Shown here: positions 10,766-21,584 of the stretch, in pieces
Layout: each line of letters starts with the position of its first letter
How positions within the stretch are numbered: position 1 is the stretch's first letter
Source: Eurosta solidaginis
Lineage: Eukaryota > Arthropoda > Insecta > Diptera > Tephritidae
Reading direction: 5' to 3'
DNA length: 64,000 nt
Assembly (NCBI RefSeq): GCF_040869045.1
Contig: NC_090321.1
Span: 88,270,603 to 88,334,602, forward strand
Notes under the pieces: model-generated
Seen by the model: the letters and a program-made list of their open reading frames with translations, nothing else
The model's database searches: none
What the model was told of the DNA's origin: nothing
Position numbers and translations under genes: made by a program

Positions 10766-11487
10766 ATGCCCTGACGCCGCGAAATAAACGCGACGAACTT
10801 CGCCGTGTCAAAAATAGAATCCCCGTAATTACATGAAGGTGAACACAATGAAGGTGAAGAGCGAAATTTACGCGACGGCATTATTGGACGATAGATTTAT
10901 TTCCATCGTCGCCGCCGGCGATGACGACAAAAATCCCAAGGGTTGCTGCTTTTCAATTTTTTTAAGTATAAAAATATATAATATCCAAAACAAAAAAGTG
11001 TTTTTTGTTTACATATAATTCTTAATTTTACCAAAAAGAATAAAAAAAGAGTCACCATTCTGCTACGAGTGGCGAGTAACTCGCTGGAAATAAAAAAAAA
11101 TTGATGTCTAATGTTTTCTGTGAGGGACATTTTTAAAGAATGAGAATTAATTAATTAATTAAATAAAGTTGGAAATACCCCACGAAAAAAAAAAAAACCT
11201 GCGATTACCCTAACGAATAACATTACGCAAATTAACGAGCGATGTCTCTTATTATGTTTATCCTCTTTGATTTTACTGCCAAAACACATTAAAAAATTGG
11301 GAGGAATATCCAAAGACGTCTTTCGGTATCTTTATTAATAAACCGCCAACTATTGATTTATATTAATAAAAACTAAAAAGTAATTAGCACAAACATTTGC
11401 CAAATTTCAGTTTTTTCAATCAATGTTTTCATCTAACCGGCGTACGTGCGCTGTCAAAATTGTAGACTCATGCAATCTTATTTAAAC
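10766..11487. other. Unassigned sequence
   Basis: A GC-richer patch at 10830-10930 ('cgtcgccgccggcgatgacg') lies in otherwise AT-rich DNA. Its 'cgatgacgac' and 'gcgacg' phrases loosely resemble 15745-15800. No open frame with recognisable motifs. Confidence 0.4.
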
Positions 11488-11491
11488 GTAT

Positions 11492-12106
11492 TGTAACGAA
11501 TTTTACTTGCAAATCCTCTTATTTGCCCTTTTGCTTTGTTCGTATCGCTAAACTGTTGAATAAATAACTCCAATTTGTAATAATGCAAAATGGCCTTTAT
11601 TAAAGTACTTCACAATAACACACAAACTGTGCAACGAATAGCTTGCTTAATAACCACACTGATTGATAGCTCAGTGAAATTCTACTATTCAAAATAATAC
11701 TGCTATTGCTCGCTAGATATCGTCTTAATCGAAACTTCAAATCAAACTGAATTACAGCGCCTCTATATCTGTCGCCTTTTATACTCTTTGGTTTCCTCGT
11801 TCGCATCTTCTAGACGCTTCCAGAATCTGCTAGTCCAGTAGCTCTCAAACTTCTCAGCTGTAACTACAATTGCACAATTTTATAGTTTTTCTCATTGCAT
11901 ACTTATAGGAGTATCTCAGATATATGCATGTATTTGTGCATTGACTCTCTGCTGCTCGTATACGTACATGGTACATATATGTAGACGCAGTTATTGTTTC
12001 GTTTATGTAGATACATGATGATTGAATTATTGATGTGCACTCACGTCACTGCTTAGCATCAGCTTAGAGCTGACAGCACTCCTTAGTTTTGCTAATATTC
12101 GTAACA
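11492..12106 (-). repeat. 3' LTR (left) of deleted Gypsy element
   Basis: 615 bp, about a dozen substitutions and two small indels relative to 14639-15248. The polypurine tract lies at 12107-12120 (minus: TAGGTGGAGGGCAG). Confidence 0.93.
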
Positions 12107-12117
12107 CTGCCCTCCAC

Positions 12118-13101
12118 CTACGTCTGATCGTCCCGATCAGACAAATCTCTCGATCTAAACGCTGCTAGCATCGCCAAATGTACCACTCTTCTACTCCGTG
12201 GTTTCTCAATGCTTTGTATGCGGCAGATGGCATCACTGATCTTCTTCACAACCTTGTACGGGCCTTCCCAACTGCACCGAAATTTGGATGGAACACCTTT
12301 CTGCCGGTGAGGGTTGTATAACCGTACCAAATCTCCCGCCAAGAAACCTTTCGAATTATTGTTCTCATGGTACCTGTGTTCCATCGTACTACTCAATACC
12401 CTGGCTCGTTCCTTCACACTCTGTTGTTTGGCCGATGAACTACTTCGTAGAGCTTGCGCTGGACGGATTTGCTTTGCATAATCAGTATCGTTCCCACGTT
12501 TCCCCACAGTAGTGCGCTCTGGCTTGAAACTACCCTCGCATTCTTTCTCGGAAATTCGTTGCTTCGTTTTCCTGCGTCTTTTAGGTTTTGTCAATGCCAG
12601 TGTTTCTCTCACAGGTACTTTTGATTTTGATTTATTTGGCCCATTCGATCTATCAACCTTTGACTTTGACTTTCGTGGTCTTTGTCGAGTCTTTTCCACC
12701 AGTACCCGATTACTGCTGAACCCTTTTTCCAAACTAAAGTTAAGTGGTATGTCCTGGTTCTTATAGCGCATAATTTTTCTCCGCATATCGATCCTGATGT
12801 CATGGTCAACCAAGAAGTCCACTCCCAATATGACTTCATCAACGATCTCTGCCACAAAGATTTTGTGTAGAACCATGACTTTTCCAATTAATACCTCACA
12901 TACCACTTCGCCTTGGACTTGATTATACTCGCCTGTGACCGTACGCAACCTTGCTCCAGGTAATGACTTTACTCTCCTGTAGACCAAATCAGATCGAATA
13001 AAGGAATGAGATGCCCCCGTATCTACAGTCAGTACACGCTCTTTACCATCCACATTCCCTCTGATTTCCTTCCAATCTGCGACACAGATATCACAGGACA
13101 T
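12118..13101 (-). CDS. Protease fused to integrase C-terminal tail
   Basis: An open 327-codon frame. Residues about 20-120 are a retroviral-type aspartic protease with 'VDTGASHSFIR' and 'VILGVDFL'. In the full-length relative (50126-51076) protease leads into RT. Here, after 'SSNRVLVEK', it runs into a basic Lys/Arg/Ser-rich segment of roughly 75 residues ('RKSKSKVDRSNG', 'KPKRRRKTKQR') with no counterpart in the relative's RT. It then runs into the integrase tail with 'DLVRLYNPHRQKG' and the GPY/F module 'WEGPYKVVKK'. Neither RT nor the DDE core is encoded. The frame overlaps the end of gag (13029-13101) in another phase, as protease does in the family. The basic stretch could bind nucleic acid or act as a nuclear signal; that is speculation. 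No ATG context was used beyond the first Met of the frame. Confidence 0.8.
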   Translation of the reverse strand: MSCDICVADWKEIRGNVDGKERVLTVDTGASHSFIRSDLVYRRVKSLPGARLRTVTGEYNQVQGEVVCEVLIGKVMVLHKIFVAEIVDEVILGVDFLVDHDIRIDMRRKIMRYKNQDIPLNFSLEKGFSSNRVLVEKTRQRPRKSKSKVDRSNGPNKSKSKVPVRETLALTKPKRRRKTKQRISEKECEGSFKPERTTVGKRGNDTDYAKQIRPAQALRSSSSAKQQSVKERARVLSSTMEHRYHENNNSKGFLAGDLVRLYNPHRQKGVPSKFRCSWEGPYKVVKKISDAICRIQSIEKPRSRRVVHLAMLAAFRSRDLSDRDDQT

Positions 13102-14585
13102 TCAATAGCCGGGGCAAGTTTTCGTTCTTTACATCCGACACGCTCTTGCTCGTTTCCGCCAGCTTTGCGTTTACGGCCACCCACATTGTTGGAACTATTA
13201 GGACCAAGATCGCAATGACGTGCAATGTGACCTGGGTTGCCGCACTTGAAACATTTAATAACTCCGGCATTCTTCTGTTGAGATCCCTTCAGTGCTTCCA
13301 AAATTGTGTCTACCCACTCTGGCCTTTCTACTTCCACACGGCGTGCTTTGAAAACTGGCTTACACAGAAGCGACGCTGTTTCCTGAATCAGAGCATGCGA
13401 TACCGTTTCAGCAAATGTTAGTTTTGGATTCGCATATGTAGCCCGCTTCGTTTCCACATCTCGTATGCCATTTATGAAGCTCTGAATCTTTACCCTTTCA
13501 GTGTATTCCACGGGTGCATCCGCATTCGCTAAATGTGCTAGCCTTTAAATATCCGACGCAAACTCTTGCAATGTTTCACCAGGCCTCTGGAAGCGGTTCA
13601 GCAACTCCATTTGGTATATCTGTCTCCTATGCTCAGTTCCGTATCGTCTCTCTAGAGCGCTCATCAATGTTTCGTATTTGCTCCGCTCTTCCTCGGGAAT
13701 AGTCTGTAGGATTTCAGCAGCAGATTCTTTCAATGCCACGAATAGTGCAGCAACTTTATCTTCCGCACTCCAGTTGTTCACTGCTGCGGTCTTCTCCAAC
13801 TGAATCTTAAACACCTGGAAAGGAACAGAGCCGTCAAAAGTTGGAGTTTTTACCTTCGTATTGCTTGCTGAAACAACTGGGCGAATTAGTTGCAATTCCT
13901 GTATACGACCTATCAAAGCATCCACCTCTGCCTCGAATTTTTCTTCAAACTGCGTTATTTTCTCGTCCATACGCGCTTCGAGTTTTGATGATACACGTGC
14001 CTCTTGCTCTTTCAGCTGTGTTTCCATCTTTGATGTAATCTGTGTCAACATTTCTGAAATACGTGTCTCATGTGATTCCAGCTGGGATGCCATATATGTC
14101 TTCTGCTCTTCCAGTTGAGATGACATTTTCGACGACATTTCGGATATACGTGTCTCCTGTGCTTCCATCTTGGATGTTATACGTGTCTCCTGCGATTCCA
14201 ATTGTGATGACATATACGGTTTCTGTTCGTCTAGTTGTGATGACATGTTGGTGGATATTTGTGATGACATTTATGTTATACATGCCTCTTGCGCTTCCAT
14301 CTTGGATGTTACTGTCGATGTTTGAGCAGTTATTGCAGCCAATATCATGTTCAAGTCTGTGCTGGTAATTGTCTGCGATGTTTCGTTTTTCTCTTCAATT
14401 TTTGTTGTTGTCTCGTCCCCATCAGGATAAAAGACATACTCGTCCACATCAATTCCTTCTGCTTCCATTGCCTCTCGTAGCCGTGCCTGAAGTTCGAGTT
14501 TAACGCCGCTTGTATTCAATCCACGGCTCTCCAACTCCTTCTTCAGTTGCTGGATCTTCAATCCACTGAGCTTTGCCATGTCCAA
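13029..14585 (-). pseudogene. gag: Gag with SAP domain, coiled coil and CCHC knuckle; two nonsense codons
   Basis: One phase is readable for about 519 codons, interrupted by TAA at 14271-14273 and by TAA near 13545. Starting at MDMAKLSGLK, residues about 4-40 form a SAP-type DNA-binding helix pair ('LKIQQLKKELESRGLNTSG'). Then comes an acidic region and a long coiled coil with repeated 'SKMEAQETRI'/'SSQLESQETRI' blocks, a capsid-like region ('PTFDGSVPFQVFKIQLE'), and a single CCHC knuckle ('CFKCGNPGHIARHC') near the end. Both stops lie at codons where the phrase pattern expects Glu, so simple point mutation is likely. Particles would be truncated without read-through. Confidence 0.9.
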
Positions 14586-14621
14586 GTTGTATTCCCAATC
14601 TTCGGAATTTACTCAACAATT

Positions 14622-14636
14622 CCTCTTCTGACACCA
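14622..14636 (-). promoter_or_regulatory. Primer binding site, tRNA-Leu-like
   Basis: Minus strand TGGTGTCAGAAGAGG, two bases from the 5' LTR. It closely resembles the tRNA-Leu site TGGTGTCAGAAGTGG known from several fly Gypsy elements. Confidence 0.75.
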
Positions 14637-14638
14637 AT

Positions 14639-15248
14639 TGTAACGAATTTTACTTGCAAATCCTCTTATTTGCCCTTTTGCTTTGTTCGTATCGCTAAAC
14701 TGTTAAATAAATAACTCCAATTTGTAATAATGCAAAATGGTCTTTATTAAAGTACTTCACAATAACACTCAAACTGTGCAACGAATAGCTTGCTTAATAA
14801 CCACACTGATTGATAGCTCAATGAAACTCTACTATTCAAAATAATACTGTTATTGCTCGCTAGATATCGTCTTAATCGAAACTTCAAATCAAACTGAATT
14901 ACAGCGCCTCTACATCTGTCGCCTTTTATACTCTTTGGTTTCCTCGTTCGCATCTTCTAGACGCTTCCAGAATCTGCTAGTCCAGTAGCTCTCAAACTTC
15001 TCAGTTGTAACTACAATTGCACAATTTTATAGTTTTTCTCATTGCATACTTATAGGAGTATCTCAGATATATGCATGTATTTGTGCATTGACTCTCTGCT
15101 GCTCGTACACGTACATGGTACATATGTATATGTAGACGCAGTTATTGTTTCGTTTATGTATGATTGAATTATTGATGTGTATTCACGTCACTGCTTAGCA
15201 TCAGCTTAGAGCTGGCAGCACTCCTTAGTTTTGCTAATATTCGTAACA
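14639..15248 (-). repeat. 5' LTR (right) of deleted Gypsy element
   Basis: 610 bp, roughly 2% substitution from the left LTR. GTAT duplication follows at 15249-15252. Confidence 0.93.
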
Positions 15249-15390
15249 GTATGAATGTGCACCGTATATATGCAAACTGTATTTTTTTTAAATTAAAGGG
15301 TTATACTATTAATGTTCGCCCTCTGGATTTAGATTCCCGACAACCAAATGTGTTTTTCGATACAGCTCTTAACATTTTGGCCATGTTTTA

Positions 15391-15615
15391 AGCTGGAGAC
15401 ATTGGTGCTTTATCGGTAACCGTATCGGTAACCTTATAACAGCTGATTCGACCAACCTTATGAGAATCAATGCAATCGATTATTGGTGCCGCTAAGGTCG
15501 TAACCGTATCGTAGCCAACCAATTGGGTTTTGGTTTACCGTCGTAACGATAAACAGCTGATTACGTTAGGGATACGACTACAGCGATACGACGAACGGCA
15601 CCAATGACTCCAGCT
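15391..15615. mobile_element. Harbinger-type MITE, 225 bp
   Basis: The ends are inverted: AGCTGGAGACATTGGTGC at the left and the inverse of AGCTGGAGTCATTGGTGC at the right, 17 of 18 matching. 'cgtatcg' and 'cagctgatt' phrases are mirrored further in. TTA flanks both sides (15388-15390 and 15616-15618), the 3-bp duplication of PIF/Harbinger elements. It has no coding capacity. Confidence 0.82.
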
Positions 15616-15618
15616 TTA

Positions 15619-16155
15619 GCAGTCAAGTGCTAAAGCAAAGAATTAAAAAAGTTTGAATTTTTTTCATCCTTATTTATAAATAATGGCCACTCTGAATAAA
15701 GAGCGTCAATTTCGCCAGGCATTGTGTTTTGAGTAGACGAAATATCTGGGCGTAATTTGAATGTCATCGCCCGACGCGACGTATATCGTCGTCGCTCGGC
15801 ATTGTGTTTCAAGCATTAAATCTTCTTTGGTACTCGCCGTCGCCAACGCATTTAAAAGAGACTTAATGTGAATTGACGTGAATTACATTGTCATTATTGT
15901 ACGTTATCGGTATTTAATATGACTTTAACGAGTGCTTTGAACCCCAGGCGAGTTGGGAAAATATTTACGTAATGCAGCACAGATATGAATCTTAGCCCAT
16001 TAAAAAACGTACTGGGAGAAATATAACGTACATGAGCTGTTTCCTCATCGGTCAAGGTAAAGGACCTCTTTATTCATTTCAATGAATACGTTTGTTTATA
16101 AAATAAGATGACCTTTAATATTTTTATTACCTATTGTTCTTACTTAAATTTGACA
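15619..16155. other. Unassigned sequence
   Basis: Contains 'ggcattgtgttt' twice (15718 and 15799), bracketing a CG-richer patch with 'gacgcgacg'. Possibly another small decayed element. No coding motif. Confidence 0.4.
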
Positions 16156-16163
16156 TATGTATA

Positions 16164-17254
16164 TGGGGTATTCCATCCCATTTCGACCAATTTTGAACCC
16201 GACCCCTTTAGAATTGGCTGCAAGTTTTTCCTTCTTTTTCTAGCTTACGAAAGACGTTTTTCAGAGTTTTTTTCATCCAACTCAAAAAAAGTTAGTTATG
16301 AATTAAAAAAAAAAACCGTTTTTGTTTTCAAAATGCTATAACTTTTTCAAAAATTGACCGTTTGGGATCTTTTTTTTTTTTTAATTTGTTTTTAAATGTA
16401 CTTTTCGGAAAAAATGAAAAAAAAATTTTAAAGTTTTTTTTTGTTTAATTTTTCAGTTTTTCGAAATTTTTCGAATTTCGCCATTTTTTTTTTATCATAA
16501 AAAACTTCAATAAATTCTGCAATCATCCCCACTAATCCCGGAGTGGGCCGATTTTTTTTTTTTTAATTTAATTGAAAAAAAAACTTTAAATTTTTCCGAA
16601 AAGTACATTTAAAAACAAATTTAAAAAAAAAAAGATCCCAAACGGTAAATTTTTGAAAAAGTTATAGCATTTTAAAAAAACACCGTTTTTTTTTAAATTC
16701 ATAACTTATTTTGAGTTGGACACCGTTTTTGTTTTCAAAATGCTATAACTTTTTCAAAAATTGACCGTTTGGGATCTTTTTTTTTTTAAATTTGTTTTTA
16801 AATGTACTTTTCGGAAAAAATACTAAAAAATTTTTAAAGGTTTTTTTTTTCAATTAAATAAAAAAAAAAAAATCGGCCCACTCCGGGATTAGTGGGGATG
16901 ATTGCAGAATTGATTGAAGTTTTTTATGAGAACAAAAAAATTCGAACAAGTCTCGAAAAACTGAAATATTACAAAAAAAACTTTAAAAATTTTTTTGTAT
17001 TTTTTCCGAAAAGTACATTTAAAAACAAATTAAAAAAAAAAAGATCCCAAACGGTCAATTTTTGAAAAAGTTATAGCATTTTGAAAAAAAACAACGTTTT
17101 TTTTTTTTAAATTCATAACTTTTTTTGAGTTGGATGAAAAAATTTGAAAAAATTCTGAAATACGTCTTTCGTAAGCTAGAAAAAGAAGAAAAACTTTCAG
17201 CCAATTCTAAAGGGGTCGGGTTCAAAATTGGTCGAAATGGGATGGAATACCCCA
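16164..17254. mobile_element. Fold-back element, 1.09 kb
   Basis: The outer 170 or so bases at each end are inverted copies: TGGGGTATTCCATCCCATTT at the left and its inverse ending in ATACCCCA at the right. Both include 'accaattttgaacccgaccc'. Inside, modules alternate in orientation: 'ttgaccgtttgggatc' appears at about 16356, inverted at about 16633, direct at about 16762 and inverted at about 17044. Two inverted copies of 'aatcccggagtgggccgatt' lie between them. 'tatgtata'/'tatgtatg' at 16156-16163 and 17255-17262 is a likely 8-bp target duplication with one mismatch. No frame. The length of the target duplication would fit Mutator-like or other long-TIR families; assignment is open. Confidence 0.85.
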
Positions 17255-17262
17255 TATGTATG

Positions 17263-19951
17263 CTGATGTATATTCGAATTCGGTGTGGATGTGATAAGAA
17301 ATGATCACCTTGTCTATAAACAGTGACTAGAATTTAAAATTGAAATTAACATAAACATAAGTATGTGTATATGTATATGGGGTTGCGTATGTACATACAT
17401 ACCTTGCAGGGAAACCCAGTTGTGGTAAACTACCTCATAAATAGTATGAATTCTAAAGGTTGTGATTGCAGCAGCATAAGTGCCGATTACTTTATCACTG
17501 CGGCGCACAGAGTAACTTTTTTCACTTTTAGGATGCCAAAATTCCAAAAAACAATGTTCTCCAATCTCAAAAATATTTTGACATGCAACAGATAATAACC
17601 AACTGTTAAGAAAATGTATACAAAGCAAAGTAAAAAACCCACGATCACCATGATAAGCATTATGAAACTTGGAGAATTGAAACAAGTGTAAAAATCATTT
17701 CACAGTCCAAAATTATTGACCAACTTTGTGGCCACGTGGTAGATTTTACGATAACTGTTTTGACTTCAAACTATTTTATTTAACATACTTGGGTAGTTTA
17801 TAACAGCATTGGTAAGTTTCAGCCTCGTAGACATTTTTTTAATTTTTTTTTTCTGTTTTAGACAGCCACTAAAAGTTTTGTAAGCTCAGACAATTTTTCG
17901 TTTTCAATAGAATAAAACTTGCCTGATTCCGCCCAATTCCATTGAACGAATACATACACATTAAAGGGAATTTCATAAAGTTTCAGATAAAAAAAAAACA
18001 ATTGCGAAATTTTGCGTTTTTCTTTGTAATCGCCAACTTAAAGTCTCTATGCCCTCGGTCACGTACGAAGGGCAGTGACCTAACAATGGAATGTCCTCAA
18101 TTCAAGTATGCTATACTTAGGCTTGCCATATGTCAGGCATTTCTCCTGATACACAGGCTTTAAACTCCTTGTCAGGCAATTAGGCCAACATCGTGTTTTA
18201 CCAGGCATTTTGCGTACGCATCTTTACTTAGGTTTCTTAGATCGTTCACTAATTTTACATATACTCAGTAATGTTATCTAGTGTAGACGATACGAAGTAT
18301 ATGCTTTCTTCCATTATAGATAACTCCTTGCTACCTTTCGTTCAGTGTCATAGCCAATTCCATCACCTGATCTTTAATAATTTCCTAAAAAATATTAATT
18401 ACAGATTTGCTTTTAAATATTTCAATCACCTAATTTGCAGTTTAGGTTTTTTTTTGTTTTGGTTATTTTTGAAAAGCTGTAAATGAAAGTTATTATTTAC
18501 GGAGAAGTCGAAAAAGAAGTACGGCTTCCTTAAAAGCGAAAACATGGTCCGAGGAACGTGGTCGAATGTGTATTTCAGTTTTTGTGGAGTTGTTGAATAT
18601 TCAAATAAACAGTGACGAGGACTGCTCGGCGTTCTACGGAAAAAAAGAACTAACATTCAGCTACTAAAACTGTTCAGCAGAAACGTATGAATAGGATACT
18701 AAAATCAAAAAATGGATTAAAAATAAAATATACGGTTTGTCGCGACTTTTATTCCTTAAACATGAGAAAAATGTTTGCTGATTTCTATGCTGTCTTTCAG
18801 TTTTATTTTGCGATACTTTTGAAATGAAATCACTGGACCTATAATACAAGCTTTAAACTCCATTTGTGAGAAGCAAGTACTGGTCTCTTTTGCTTTGTTA
18901 ATTTAAATAAGTGACCTGCTTTTCTGATGTGATAAGTTTACATATATATATGTATATACATATAATGTACATTATATATATATATATCATGTAACTTGCA
19001 ATTTTAAGGCTGTTAAATATATCTGAATGAATTTTGTTGTTTTTATACTTCAGAATTTTATTTGTTAAAATTTCACCTCAGCCAGGCCTTGAGTTGGAAA
19101 AATTATGGCAAGCCTAACTATACTAGATCCCAAAAAAGACAATTATACCTGAAATGGTAAAAATCCAGAAAAAGGAAGCTTGTGCACTGAATAGCCTTCA
19201 TTGTTTGTCATATGAGTTTTCCCATAGTTGACGAGTTGTTCACTTATCCCATCAACTTATGTTATGTATGCAGGCCTACCTGAGGGTCGTCTATTATGGG
19301 TAATACTTCTAAGCAATTGAGTGCTTCGGGAATATACAGATGTATGTATACATCACATAAACGCCTACCTGAAGCTCGCTCGGAGTTTGAGATCTTAGGT
19401 AGATCTTTAAAACAAAGAAATGGGTAAGTATATTTTTGTTAAGCATTAGCAGGTATTATTTTCCCGTAAAACCCAGTTTCTTATTCTATGACCAGTGATA
19501 TAATAAAACGCTTGGGCTAAGACTATATAAATATAGAACAAAGCTAAAAATGAATCATTACAAAGACGGACTGCATTGAAGTAAAACCAACTCCACTGTA
19601 CCATACTTTCCTATATCATCAACTAGTTACGGCTATTTCACGAAATGCACTCTTTGAAGTTTCGCTAAAAAGCAAAGATGGAGAAACAGACAAAACCATA
19701 CTAAACCATATTTTGAGTATAATTGGAAGAGATGTGGATCATTCAAAATAAAAAAAAAAATACATCATCAAGCTAACTTATAATATTCGTAAGAGATGGG
19801 CATGTTGTTTTCGATTTACAAGTAGATTTATTGAGAAAAACTCTGAATGGTTATCGGAAAATCTGGATTCTTTTGAAAAGGCGTCATACAATACTTTCAT
19901 GAATAAGATGTGGGTTTCAAATAAATTCTGAAGTTTTTGACCATTATGTTG
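17263..19951. other. Long AT-rich region without recognisable gene
   Basis: Frames reach at most 123 codons (17314-17685, minus) and show no motif or conserved domain I know. A 40-bp stretch at 17508-17552 recurs inverted at 62728-62770. A TA-rich microsatellite lies at 18937-18990. The segment at 18580-18630 ('gttgttgaatattcaaataaacag') has an LTR-end look, but no partner was found. Confidence 0.5.
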
Positions 19952-20090
19952 TAGCATTAGCAAAAATATAATCAGGTATCCTATGTGGTTGGGGCTTTAG
20001 TGGTACTTGACAGACGCGCGCATGACGGAGGCTTCCATTTTGGAACGCCACATGGCGACCGTAAGGTTGGAGCCTCGGTCATTTTATATT
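19952..20090 (+). repeat. 5' LTR (short, mosaic)
   Basis: The first 75 bp match 42567-42640 with a few changes, then diverge. A segment 'gacggaggcttccattttgg' here is not in the 3' LTR but recurs at 61998. The LTR is followed by 'tggcagcgacggtgag', in the place of a primer site, but I cannot assign the tRNA safely. Confidence 0.65.
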
Positions 20091-20109
20091 TGGCAGCGAC
20101 GGTGAGTAG

Positions 20110-20690
20110 AGTGAAAGAAAGTGGTGGTACAGTGAATAAGAAAATTTTAAACATTAAATAAGATTGCTAACAAAATACCTTCAACTTAATAACAAATACA
20201 GAAGTAATAAAATTTTCTAATAAAATATCTTAAATTTATATAACAAAAACGGAAGTAATAAAAAGACTTGCAACTAAATATTTTCAAATTATAACAAAAA
20301 CAGAGGTAACAATTTTTCTAATAAAACATTTCCAAAATTTATAACAAAACGGAGGTAATAAAATTTTTCTAATAAAATAATTTCGAGACTAATAAAAACG
20401 GAATTAATACAATTTTTCTAACAAATATTTTCAACTATATAACAAAAAACGAAATACGACATTTTCAAATTTATAACAAAACGGAAATAATAAAAATTTC
20501 TAACAAAATATCTTCGAACTTATAACAAAATACAGAGGTAATAAAATTGGCTAACGAAATACTTACAAATATATACAGAGAAATAATAAGAAAATTTTAG
20601 AACTAAATCTACGACTACAAATACACATTAAAAGAAGCAGAGATAATACAAATTAAAGAAACGGAAATAATAAGAAATCTATAATTCGAA
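20110..20690 (+). repeat. AT-rich degenerate tandem repeat in the leader
   Basis: About ten loose units of roughly 50-60 bp built on 'ataacaaaaacggaagtaat' and 'ttttctaataaaatatttt'. No frame. It lies between the 5' LTR and the LINE insertion point. Confidence 0.75.
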
Positions 20691-20937
20691 AAACTTCATT
20701 CGCTTACTTAAGGGCAACTGTACCACCAAGCATCGATATTAACAACGGCATTCCTCTACTCACCTAGGAAGGTAGGTTGAATTGGCCGGTCCATGAGGAC
20801 CTCACATAGACTGATTGAGTCCGTAGTTTTAACAGAAGTTTGTTTTAACGACCAAACTGAAAAACCCTATAAAAAACCAGGACCTATGTTATAAAATAAC
20901 TCCGCCCTCTTGGCAAATACTAGAAGCGTCCTGGGAC

Positions 20938-21583
20938 TTAAGCCACTTGCTGCTCTAGATCTGACAGCTGTATCACTCGCAATAGCTGGAGTCTTAGCCT
21001 GGTAAGTGCAGGGCACGAGCACAGAACGTGCTCGATTGTTTCTTCCTCAAACCCGCACTTCCTACATCTGCTATCACTGAACAAGCCTAATTTAAAGACA
21101 TGTGACGCCAGAAGGCAGTGTCCAGTCAGAATACCCGTCATGAGTCCACAGTCCTTTCTTTTTAATGATAGAAGCAACTGTGTTAGTCTAAGGTTGTAAG
21201 ACCTACACATAATCTTCGACACTTTACAACCCCGCGCTCGAACCCACGCCTTTCCCGCTTGGTCCATCATGTGCACCTCTGGCCTTCACTTAATCTCGCC
21301 CAATCTAATTGGGACATCTACGGAGCAAGCTTCAAGGGATGCGCCCTTTTTAGCTAGTTCGTCCGCTTTTTCATTCCCATCTATTCCCATATACTCTGGG
21401 ACCCAATATAGATGTATGCTTCTCCCTGTCCCGATTCTCTCCAGAGACTGCTTACACTCTAACACGCATTTAGATGCTGTGCTATGCGAGATTATTGCCT
21501 GCTTGACTGTCAATATAAAAGTTAACACGGTTGCAGCTTAAGCTATTCTCTTCCAGGGTTTCTACTGCTTTGGTTACGGCTAA
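20938..21583 (-). pseudogene. LINE ORF2 3' part: RNase H C-terminal half and Cys-rich tail
   Basis: The minus frame from about 21583 gives 'AVTKAVETLEENSLSCNRVN', then 'YIDSQA', and after a slip 'IHLYWVPEYMGIDGNEKADE', the last RNase H motif with its His/Asn/Asp residues (21286-21528). The following frame (20938-21276) holds 'RCRKCGFEEETIEHVLCSCP', a Cys/His motif typical of the end of LOA- and I-type LINE proteins. The stop near 20938 lies shortly before the element's 3' end. At least two frame changes occur in this section. Confidence 0.85.
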
Positions 21584-21584
21584 T

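Larger units (their letters stand above)
11492..15248 (-). mobile_element. Internally deleted Gypsy LTR element (SAP-Gag family), 3.76 kb
   Basis: LTRs of 615 and 610 bp (TGTAACGAAT to ATTCGTAACA as read on plus) enclose only gag and a protease/integrase-tail fusion. RT, RNase H and the integrase core are absent. Target duplication GTAT lies at 11488-11491 and 15249-15252. The family is the same as 46962-53303 but a different subfamily, because LTR and Gag are clearly diverged. The primer site fits tRNA-Leu. With two nonsense codons in gag it could only move with help. The deletion may define a non-autonomous lineage or be private to this copy. Confidence 0.92.

Noticed and set aside
11600..11806. 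68-codon minus frame in the LTR
   Set aside because: Lies wholly inside an LTR, recurs in the other LTR, and has no motif.
17314..17685. 123-codon minus frame
   Set aside because: Biased His/Ile/Tyr composition, microsatellite-derived end ('HTQPHIHIHI') and no motif.
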